From assembly GCA_963780135.1 (NCBI GenBank), contig CAWAAR010000003.1:3658001-3722000 (forward strand): DNA of 64,000 nt, given 5' to 3'. The DNA is from Clostridium_AM sp963780135 (GTDB taxonomy: Bacteria > Bacillota > Clostridia > Clostridiales > Clostridiaceae). A program made the position numbers and the translations under genes. Below the pieces are notes generated by a model. It made no database searches and was not told the DNA's origin. It was given only the letters and a program-made list of their open reading frames with translations. Of the stretch, positions 8,377 through 15,070 are shown one piece after another; position 1 is the first letter of the stretch; the number at the start of each line of letters is the position of its first letter.

Positions 8377-10032
8377 ATGCCTACAAGTTGGTACCAAACA
8401 ATTCCTGATATTTTAGAACAAATACAAAAACAAGACCCTAAAACCATATTAGATATAGGGGTCGGCTTTGGTAAATATGGCTTACTTTTAAGAGAAGTTC
8501 TTGACTTGCCCTATGAAAGATATGATAAAAATCAATGGTTAATAAATATTGAAGGCATAGAAGCCTTTGAAAAATATAAAAATCCAATGTATGAATATAT
8601 ATATAATAAAATATATTACGGAGATGCATCTGAAATAATAAATAAGTTGCCAAAATACGATTGTATATTACTAATAGATGTATTAGAACATTTTGAAAAA
8701 GAAGAAGGTAAAGAACTCATAGAGAAACTAATTACTCATACTAATAAATCTTTAATCATATCAACACCTTTGTATCCTGGAAAACAGTTGGAATACCTAG
8801 GTAATAAATATGAGGAGCACAAGAGCAAATGGTCTATACTAGACTTTATTGATTATGATTTTTCCTATAAACAATTTAAAATAGGCTATAATGCAGCTGA
8901 ACTATTTCAAATTTTTCCTTGTAAAAGCTTAAATATAAATTCTAAAAAAGAACTAAAAATCGAAACACATAAAAATTTAATAAAAAAAGACAAATTATCT
9001 ATAGGCTACATTCTACCACATAAATTTTTAACTGGAGGCTTAAAAATGCTTTTGTCTCAAATGAAAGCATTAAAAATGAGAGGACATGAAATATATACCA
9101 TTTTTAGAGGAAATGAAAGTGAACGTGTACTTCCAGATTGGTTTGATATTAAAGTCGATAAAGAAATATTAGTACCATTAGATAAATCTTATGCAGATTA
9201 TATAGAGACTTGTGACATAGTAATGTGTGGATTTTTTAATCAAATTCTTGAATTTGAAAACAGTAAAGTGCCTATTATTTATTGGGAACAAGGTAACGAA
9301 TTACTGTTTGGTGATTATAATGACTTATCAGAAAACTCACCTTATAGGCTGCAAATCCAACAATGTTATTTGTCAAACTGTCAATTAACTAGTGTATCTT
9401 CAACAATAAGTAAAATACTTAAGATAAGATTTAACAGAGAATCCTATGTAATACCTGATTTTGTAGATACTGACTTTTATTATCCTGTTAATCACAATTT
9501 TAATAATTCAATTTTGTTAGTAGGTAACCCTAATTTAAAATTTAAAGGTTTTGATATTGCAATGGAAACACTGCAGAGAGTTTGGACTAGTGGTCACAGA
9601 TTTAATGTAAATTGGGTTTGTCAAATTAAACCTACGATAAAAGGAATTGATTTTCCAATTAATTTTATAGTGCAGCCTTCTCAAGAAAAATTAGCTGAAT
9701 ATTACAGAACTGCAGATTTACTTCTCTTCACTTCCATATATGAAGGTTTTGGAATGCCTCCACTTGAAGCAATGTCCTCTGGAACAGCTGTAGTGACTAC
9801 TAACTGTGGGGGTATAAGTGATTTCGTTGAACCAGGCTCTAATGCATTAGTGTCAGATGTAGGTGATATAGATTCCTTAGCATCTTCTATTTCTTATTTA
9901 CTTTCTAATAAAGATACAAGAGAACTTTTAGGAAAACGCGGTAGAGAAACAGCTCTTAAATTTGATATAGATATAGTAATTACTAAACTGGAAAATTACT
10001 TTATAAATATTGTAAATAACAATATTCTTTAA
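8377..10032 (+). CDS. methyltransferase-glycosyltransferase fusion
   Basis: A 551-residue bifunctional protein. Residues about 1-185 are a class I SAM methyltransferase, with motif I LDIGVGFGKYG at 25-35 and the acidic DCILLIDVLEHFEKEEGKE segment near 95-113. Residues about 205-551 are a GT4 glycosyltransferase: GGLKMLLSQMKALKMRGHE near 220, the phosphate-binding region LLVGNPNLKFKGFDIA near 380, and EX7E as EGFGMPPLE at 456-464. The ATG has an AAGGAGAAG site. It ends the rightward glycosylation run and is followed by a strong terminator. Methyl-capping coupled to glycosyl transfer would give an O-methylated terminal sugar; that is inference. Confidence 0.82.
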   Translation: MPTSWYQTIPDILEQIQKQDPKTILDIGVGFGKYGLLLREVLDLPYERYDKNQWLINIEGIEAFEKYKNPMYEYIYNKIYYGDASEIINKLPKYDCILLIDVLEHFEKEEGKELIEKLITHTNKSLIISTPLYPGKQLEYLGNKYEEHKSKWSILDFIDYDFSYKQFKIGYNAAELFQIFPCKSLNINSKKELKIETHKNLIKKDKLSIGYILPHKFLTGGLKMLLSQMKALKMRGHEIYTIFRGNESERVLPDWFDIKVDKEILVPLDKSYADYIETCDIVMCGFFNQILEFENSKVPIIYWEQGNELLFGDYNDLSENSPYRLQIQQCYLSNCQLTSVSSTISKILKIRFNRESYVIPDFVDTDFYYPVNHNFNNSILLVGNPNLKFKGFDIAMETLQRVWTSGHRFNVNWVCQIKPTIKGIDFPINFIVQPSQEKLAEYYRTADLLLFTSIYEGFGMPPLEAMSSGTAVVTTNCGGISDFVEPGSNALVSDVGDIDSLASSISYLLSNKDTRELLGKRGRETALKFDIDIVITKLENYFINIVNNNIL

Positions 10033-10050
10033 AATTCTTATATTCCTTAT

Positions 10051-10080
10051 AAAATGGCTGTTTCAACAGCCATTTTTATT
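10051..10080 (+). terminator. intrinsic terminator
   Basis: AAAATGGCTG and CAGCCATTTT pair perfectly around TTTCAA and run into TTATTTT, 19 bases after the methyltransferase-GT stop codon. Confidence 0.85.
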
Positions 10081-10186
10081 TTCAAACACAGTATTTCTAA
10101 CACCTTTAAAACTAATAAGAATAATTAATAATTCTTATTAAGTCAAAATTTTGTATGCGCAAAAGTTAATTTATTAATAATTACTA

Positions 10187-10215
10187 TTGACAAAGTTTAA
10201 TTTTAATGATAAATT
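10187..10215 (+). promoter_or_regulatory. promoter of the peroxide-defence operon
   Basis: A consensus TTGACA at 10187-10192 and TAAATT at 10210-10215 (17-base spacer) lie just upstream of the OhrR box. GATAAA at 10208 is an alternative -10 with a shorter spacer. Confidence 0.5.
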
Positions 10216-10226
10216 TAAAGCATAGA

Positions 10227-10258
10227 TTAATTGTATGCAATTTAATTGTATGCAATTT
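10227..10258. promoter_or_regulatory. OhrR-type operator, two tandem palindromes
   Basis: The unit TTAATTGTATGCAATTT occurs twice at a 15-base period (10227-10243 and 10242-10258). Each holds the near-palindrome AATTGTATGCAATT. The array closely resembles the OhrR operator of Bacillus subtilis ohrA, built from AATTGTATACAATT units. It lies immediately downstream of the TTGACA promoter, the position expected for repression, and the operon encodes an OhrR. Confidence 0.7.
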
Positions 10259-10302
10259 AATTTAGTAAATAATATTTATTGGAATAAGAGGAGGAAAAAC
10301 TT

Positions 10303-10848
10303 ATGTCAGTTTATGATTACAAAGTTATAGGAATAGATGGAGAGGAAATATCTCTTGAACAATACAAAGGAAAGGTATTAATAATAGCAAATACTGCAAG
10401 TAAATGTGGATTCACACCTCAATACGCAGATTTAGAAAAGCTTTATAAAAAATATAATAATCAAGGTCTTGAAATATTAGGATTCCCTTGCAATCAATTT
10501 GCTGGGCAAGAACCTGGAAATAATAAAGAAGTTAAAAATTTTTGTCAACTGAATTATGGGGTGTCATTCCCACTGTTTGAAAAAATAGATGTAAGAGGAA
10601 CTTCAGCTAATCCCCTATTTAAATACTTAAGTGAAAAAATTCCTTTTAAAGGATTAGATTTAAATCACCCAAGTGGTCAAATATTATATAACTTTTTAAA
10701 AGAAAAGTTTCCTGAATATTTGATGGGTAATTCTATAAAGTGGAACTTTACTAAATTTTTAATAGATAGAGAAGGTAATGTAATTGGTAGATTTGAGCCT
10801 ACAACTGAACCTTTAGATATGGTTTCTGAAATAGAAAAATTATTATAA
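10303..10848 (+). CDS. glutathione-peroxidase-type thiol peroxidase
   Basis: A 181-residue GPx family peroxidase that reduces hydrogen peroxide or organic hydroperoxides. The peroxidatic cysteine is C35 in NTASKCGFTPQY (a TGT codon, not selenocysteine). The family's Gln and Trp partners are visible in LGFPCNQFAGQEPG and SIKWNFTKFLIDR. Bacterial GPx enzymes of this kind are usually recycled by thioredoxin-like systems rather than glutathione, and a TrxR-like gene and a glutaredoxin follow directly, which fits. The ATG has a GAGGAGG site. First gene of a four-gene operon under the OhrR box. Confidence 0.92.
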   Translation: MSVYDYKVIGIDGEEISLEQYKGKVLIIANTASKCGFTPQYADLEKLYKKYNNQGLEILGFPCNQFAGQEPGNNKEVKNFCQLNYGVSFPLFEKIDVRGTSANPLFKYLSEKIPFKGLDLNHPSGQILYNFLKEKFPEYLMGNSIKWNFTKFLIDREGNVIGRFEPTTEPLDMVSEIEKLL

Positions 10849-10872
10849 AAAATTAACTAAGCAGGTGATAAA

Positions 10873-11799
10873 ATGATTAAAAAAGAAAAAAAGTTAGACC
10901 TTTTAATAATAGGCGCAGGACCGGCAGGACTAACAGCAGGTATTTATGCAGCAAGACTTAAACTTAAAACTTTAATTCTTGAAGATGAATTAGTTGGTGG
11001 GCAAATAAAAGATGCTTACTTAGTTGAAAATTACCCTGGTTTTATTTCCATAACTGGATCAGAGTTAATTGATAAAATTCAAAATCAAGCTATAAACTGT
11101 GGTGTAGAAATAGATGAATTTGATAAAATAATATCTGTAAAACTTACAAATAGCGAAAAAGTTATTGAAACTAAAAGCTATATATATAAACCTAAAGCAG
11201 TAATAATAGCAGCAGGTGCTAAAAAGAGAGAACTTACAATACCTGAAGAAGGAAAGTTCCATGGGAAAGGAATTCATTACTGCGAACTATGTGACGGGCA
11301 CTTATATGAAGGCAAACATATTGCTGTTGTAGGTGGTGGAAATTCAGCCCTTCAAGCTGCTAACTTTTTATCTAAGTATGCAGAAAAAATAACATTGATT
11401 CATGAATTAAATCACCTGCAAGCAGATAAAAAAAATCAACAGGAATTGTTTGATAACAAAAAAATAGAAATCTTATGGAATTCTAAAATACAGCATGCCA
11501 TAGGAGATAATAAATTAGAAGCTGTTCTTATTGAAAATATAAAAGAGACTTACAAATTAGACTTAGATGGAATCTTTGTATATATAGGATTATCCCCTAG
11601 GACTGACTTATATAAAGATTATTTGAATTTAAATAACTATGGCAACATCGAAGCTGGTGAAACTTGCGAAACTAACGTAAAAGGTGTTTTTGCAGCTGGT
11701 GATGTAAGAACTAAGATCTTTAGACAGTTAACAACTGCTGTAAGTGATGGTACAATAGCCTCATTAATGGCAGAAAAATATATAACAAATGAGCATTAA
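10873..11799 (+). CDS. thioredoxin-reductase-like flavoprotein, probably NADH-type (Cp34-like)
   Basis: A 308-residue low-molecular-weight TrxR family flavoenzyme. The FAD site is GAGPAG at 14-19, the redox pair is C137/C140 in HYCELCDG, and the second dinucleotide site is VVGGGNSALQAA from about residue 152. The HRRxxxR segment that binds the NADPH 2'-phosphate is missing; the position reads IHELNHLQADK. In C. pasteurianum a TrxR-like protein (Cp34) with a glutaredoxin-like partner (Cp9) forms an NADH-dependent system that reduces a peroxiredoxin. The neighbouring 75-residue glutaredoxin makes the same pairing likely here, with Gpx as the terminal acceptor. Start ATG with GCAGGTG site. Confidence 0.88.
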   Translation: MIKKEKKLDLLIIGAGPAGLTAGIYAARLKLKTLILEDELVGGQIKDAYLVENYPGFISITGSELIDKIQNQAINCGVEIDEFDKIISVKLTNSEKVIETKSYIYKPKAVIIAAGAKKRELTIPEEGKFHGKGIHYCELCDGHLYEGKHIAVVGGGNSALQAANFLSKYAEKITLIHELNHLQADKKNQQELFDNKKIEILWNSKIQHAIGDNKLEAVLIENIKETYKLDLDGIFVYIGLSPRTDLYKDYLNLNNYGNIEAGETCETNVKGVFAAGDVRTKIFRQLTTAVSDGTIASLMAEKYITNEH

Positions 11800-11821
11800 T
11801 TTTTAAAAATGAGGTGATTTT

Positions 11822-12049
11822 ATGGTTAAAGTATATTCAATACCTGATTGTCCTTGGTGTAAAAAAACAAAAACTTATCTTAACACTAAAGGAATAGATT
11901 ATATTGATATAAATGTTGAAAAAGATATAGATGGAAGAAAAGAATTACTTGAAATATCAAAACAACAAAATGTACCAACAATAAATATAAACGGTAATAT
12001 AGTTATGGGATTTGATAAAGACAAGATAGATGAGTACTTAAATTTGTAA
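11822..12049 (+). CDS. glutaredoxin-like protein (Cp9-like)
   Basis: A 75-residue single-domain glutaredoxin/NrdH-type protein with redox motif CPWC (residues 10-13, in SIPDCPWCKKTKTYL). The cis-proline loop is NVPTININ and a GFDKDKIDEYL tail closes the fold. It probably carries electrons from the TrxR-like enzyme to Gpx and other disulfides. It starts 23 bases after the TrxR-like stop, with a GAGGTG ribosome site, so the genes are almost certainly co-transcribed. Confidence 0.9.
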   Translation: MVKVYSIPDCPWCKKTKTYLNTKGIDYIDINVEKDIDGRKELLEISKQQNVPTININGNIVMGFDKDKIDEYLNL

Positions 12050-12060
12050 ACTCCTTACTA

Positions 12061-12096
12061 ATGATGTAAAATGTTATAGAAAATATTTTACATCAT
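12061..12096 (+). terminator. hairpin between glutaredoxin and ohrR
   Basis: ATGATGTAAAAT and ATTTTACATCAT form a perfect 12-bp stem with a 12-base loop, followed by TATTAATTT. It could partly terminate the operon before ohrR or set the level of the repressor message. Confidence 0.5.
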
Positions 12097-12123
12097 TATT
12101 AATTTACAAGGTTGTGATAATAT

Positions 12124-12561
12124 ATGAATTATGAACCATTAAAATTAGATAACCAGCTGTGTTTTGCATTATATGCTTGTGCTAAAGAAGTAACTAGAAT
12201 TTATAAGCCTATTTTAGATAAGTTTGGTATAACTTATACTCAATACATTACTTTTCTAGTGCTTTGGGAACAAGATAACATAACTGTAAAAGAGCTTGGC
12301 AAAAAACTACATCTTGATTCCGGTACCCTTACCCCTTTGTTAAAAAAGCTGGAAAGCATGGGCTTACTACAAAGAATAAGGGATAAAGAAGATGAAAGAA
12401 ATGTTTATATAAAATTAACTGAAAAGGGCTTAAGTATGAAAGACGATGCTTTAGAAGTACCCTCCAAAGTATTTTGCACTACAGGTATGTCTATGAACGA
12501 AGCCTTAGATTTAAGACAAAAGCTTAAAACTTTATTAAACAATTTAGATGAAAAAGCATAG
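12124..12561 (+). CDS. ohrR: organic hydroperoxide regulator OhrR (MarR family)
   Basis: A 145-residue MarR-fold repressor. It matches one-Cys OhrR closely: the sensing cysteine is C13 in LDNQLCFALYA, followed by YKPILDKFGITYTQY with the conserved tyrosines that contact the oxidised cysteine. The winged helix reads VKELGKKLHLDSGTLTPLLKKLE, then IRDKEDERNVYIKLTEKG. In the family, peroxide oxidation of the cysteine releases the repressor from DNA. The matching operator at 10227-10258 lies upstream of the operon that ends with this gene, so autoregulation is expected. Start ATG at 12124. Confidence 0.9.
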   Translation: MNYEPLKLDNQLCFALYACAKEVTRIYKPILDKFGITYTQYITFLVLWEQDNITVKELGKKLHLDSGTLTPLLKKLESMGLLQRIRDKEDERNVYIKLTEKGLSMKDDALEVPSKVFCTTGMSMNEALDLRQKLKTLLNNLDEKA

Positions 12562-12570
12562 TATTTTGTA

Positions 12571-12640
12571 ATTGACTCAACTTTTGCAGTTTTAAAAAAA
12601 GTTGCATCGCATTATTTTCAAACTGCAAAAGTTGAGTAAT
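12571..12640. repeat. inverted repeat, member of a dispersed intergenic repeat family
   Basis: ACTCAACTTTTGCAGTTT (12575-12592) and its exact reverse complement (12620-12637) flank a 27-base loop. Relatives of the arm occur at 46076-46093 (CTCAACTTTCGCAGTTTAAG) and in reverse near 63814-63848. The element continues into ATTGACAATGATAATTGATAG, parts of which recur near 41200. Confidence 0.65.
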
Positions 12641-12711
12641 TGACAATGATAATTGATAGTTATGGATAATTTTCTCATAAGCAGAGATTGTAATTTAGTT
12701 TATAATCTCTG

Positions 12712-14286
12712 TTAATATTTAATTTGCTGAAGACTTTTACTGAACTCTTTCCCAGTCTTAGTATCTGCTAGTCCTCCAAGACATGTACATCTTAACTCTC
12801 TAGGCAGCATTTTTCCTACACTGTACATAGAGTCAATTACTTCGTCCAATGGAATAATTTCCTTAACCCCAGCTAAAGCCATATTTGCACAAGAAACCGC
12901 ATTTGAAGCTGCCATGATGTTTCTAGTCATGCATGGTATTTCAGCTAATCCTGCCACTGGATCACACACTAGTCCAAGCACATTTTGAAGTGCCAAAGAA
13001 GCTGCTGTCATAGATTGCTCTATTGTTCCTCCTATAAGATATACTATTCCTGCTGCAGCCATACATGACGCAGATCCACATTCTGCCTGACACCCACAGG
13101 TTTCTGCAGAAAATGTGGCATGACTTGCAATGAGTACTCCAATAAGTCCTGAGCATAACAGTGCCTGTACACATTCCTCATCACTTAACCCAAGTTCTTC
13201 ACTTATTGGGATTAATGTACCTGGAATTATTCCACAGGATCCCGCAGTAGGTGCTGCTGCAATAACTCCCATAGAACTGCTTGTTTCCATACAAGCCATG
13301 GAGGAATATATTATTTTGTTCAAAACCCCTAAATTTAAAAGCTTGGAATTATCCTCTGCCTTTTTAACCAAATGTGCCTGATGCTGTAAAATATAAGGCA
13401 TTTTTTCGCTTTGCGAAATACCTTTTTCAATAGACTCCTTCATGGTTTTAAGAATACATCTCATTTTTTCCAGTACTTCTTCTTCACTAATGTTTCCTCT
13501 GCTGCACTCGTAGTATGAAGCGCACTGAAATAAGTCTTTATTTTCATTTTTTGAAAATTTTAAGATTTCTTCTCCATTATTAAAAGGAATTGAACAATTT
13601 TTTCCTGATAGTATTGGTAAAACTGGCGTAATCAACTTTAGATACTCTGTAGAAGCTGCAATTTTTATTTTATCTAAAATTTCATCAGACAGCTTTTTCG
13701 ATAATTTTATATTAATTAAATCTCCGTTAATATCCTTTTGTATTTCTAAGTTTTCTGGTTCAATATTATTTTCCTTTAGTATTTTTACAATGGATTCAAC
13801 TTTTTCAAAGTGGCAAAGGGCAATAAGTTCGTAAAAATCTCCAGATATTGAAATTTTGTATCCATTAAATTCAATAAGCTCTACCATACCTCCACCTACA
13901 GAAAGCCCTGTAATGAAAACTTTGTTATGGTCAATATCTTCTATTACAAGCTTTACAGTATTAGGGTGAGACGCCTTAAAATCAATTATGTTGAATGTAA
14001 TTTCTATACCTATTTTTTCAGCCTCAGACAATGAATTAACCATCCTTATGTCCTCCGGTTCCCATCCTAAGAGTCCTCCTACTAATCCCTTATCGCTCCT
14101 CTGCCCCTTATAAGTCATTGCAAAAGAACCTTTAGTTTCAAAATAAACATCTACTTTTTGTAATTTATTAAAGGCAAACTGCCTTGCTAGTTTTCCTATT
14201 CTTGTGGGACCAGCTGTGTGAGAGCTAGATGGTCCAGTCATAACTGGTCCTATAACATCATTAAAAATACTAGGTGATTTGTCCAT
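12712..14286 (-). CDS. L-serine dehydratase, iron-sulfur type, beta-alpha fusion
   Basis: A 524-residue single-chain L-serine ammonia-lyase converting serine to pyruvate and ammonia. Residues about 1-220 correspond to the beta subunit (SIFNDVIGPVMTGPSSSHTAGPTRIGKLA). Residues about 285-524 correspond to the alpha subunit, with the SSMGVIAAAPTAGSCGIIPG segment and cysteines likely to hold the 4Fe-4S cluster (in AETCGCQAECGSASC and further on in CDP and EIPC). Many Firmicutes encode the two halves as separate sdaAB/sdaAA genes, so the fusion is notable. A linker of about 60 residues joins them. Start ATG with a GAAGGAGG site. A MarR gene lies just upstream on the same strand. Confidence 0.9.
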   Translation of the reverse strand: MDKSPSIFNDVIGPVMTGPSSSHTAGPTRIGKLARQFAFNKLQKVDVYFETKGSFAMTYKGQRSDKGLVGGLLGWEPEDIRMVNSLSEAEKIGIEITFNIIDFKASHPNTVKLVIEDIDHNKVFITGLSVGGGMVELIEFNGYKISISGDFYELIALCHFEKVESIVKILKENNIEPENLEIQKDINGDLINIKLSKKLSDEILDKIKIAASTEYLKLITPVLPILSGKNCSIPFNNGEEILKFSKNENKDLFQCASYYECSRGNISEEEVLEKMRCILKTMKESIEKGISQSEKMPYILQHQAHLVKKAEDNSKLLNLGVLNKIIYSSMACMETSSSMGVIAAAPTAGSCGIIPGTLIPISEELGLSDEECVQALLCSGLIGVLIASHATFSAETCGCQAECGSASCMAAAGIVYLIGGTIEQSMTAASLALQNVLGLVCDPVAGLAEIPCMTRNIMAASNAVSCANMALAGVKEIIPLDEVIDSMYSVGKMLPRELRCTCLGGLADTKTGKEFSKSLQQIKY

Positions 14287-14388
14287 ATTATTGGAACCTC
14301 CTTCATTTATCTTTATTGAGAGAGTATATATGCTTGTACACTTATTAATTTTATTGCATTTTCGTTTTATTCAATATTTCAAGCCCTT

Positions 14389-14829
14389 TTACAACACTTT
14401 TTTGTACTTTACAGCATTATTTAAAGCTTTCTCTAGGAATTCCATAGAAGTTTTAACTTCCTTTTTTTCATTGTCTTGTATCAAAATGTTAATCCAGGTA
14501 TCAATAATTTTAATAACTTCAGGAATTAGATATTTCCCTTTATCTGTTATATAAAGTTTATATGCCCTTACATCATCTATGTTTTCTTCTTTTCTTACAT
14601 ATTCAAGCTCTACTAATTTTTTAATAGTTCTTGCAGACATAGCTTTGTCAACATTAAGTTTTCTGCTTATATCATTTTGACTTATACCTTCGTTTGTATT
14701 TAGTATAATTAAATAAGGATAACTTCCAGTGGTGAGTCCAAATTTTTTTAATCTTTTATCAATATATGTTTGAGTACATCTATATATATTATTTGTTATC
14801 TTAATTAAACATGCTGTGTTATTATTCAT
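14389..14829 (-). CDS. MarR family transcriptional regulator
   Basis: A 146-residue winged-helix regulator. The recognition region is ISQNDISRKLNVDKAMSARTIKKLVE and the wing VRKEENIDDVRAYKLYITDKGKYL. The N-terminus has no OhrR-type cysteine motif. It lies about 100 bases upstream of the serine dehydratase gene on the same strand and might be co-transcribed with it or control it. The start ATG follows a GGGAG site. The effector is unknown. Confidence 0.85.
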   Translation of the reverse strand: MNNNTACLIKITNNIYRCTQTYIDKRLKKFGLTTGSYPYLIILNTNEGISQNDISRKLNVDKAMSARTIKKLVELEYVRKEENIDDVRAYKLYITDKGKYLIPEVIKIIDTWINILIQDNEKKEVKTSMEFLEKALNNAVKYKKVL

Positions 14830-14865
14830 ATACTTTTAGTTCTCCCTTATCTACAACATAATATC

Positions 14866-14895
14866 ACAATATAGTTAGCTAGTGAATTATATTGT
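14866..14895. promoter_or_regulatory. candidate MarR operator
   Basis: ACAATATA and TATATTGT are perfect inverted 8-mers with a 14-base spacer, upstream of the MarR gene. The position suits autoregulation, but AT-rich palindromes are common here. Confidence 0.35.
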
Positions 14896-14915
14896 AATTA
14901 TAACTTTTGTATAAT

Positions 14916-14964
14916 AATTGAAGAAATTTGCTTATTCAAATGCATCAAATATCTTCAATTTTCA
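14916..14964 (-). terminator. terminator of the dCache chemoreceptor gene
   Basis: AATTGAAGAAATTTG and CAAATATCTTCAATT pair at 14 of 15 positions around a 15-base loop, downstream of the chemoreceptor at 15071. Confidence 0.55.
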
Positions 14965-15070
14965 CCTATATTTTGTCTTATGCTTGGTTTTGTTAGCATA
15001 ATCATACTTCTCCTTAAATTTGATATTCAACATATTGTGGTTTACACAGACTATTTTTAACTGTATCTTT

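Noticed and set aside
14279..14554. 91-codon plus-strand frame spanning the serine dehydratase start
   Set aside because: It overlaps the MarR gene and the dehydratase ribosome site; no support as a gene.
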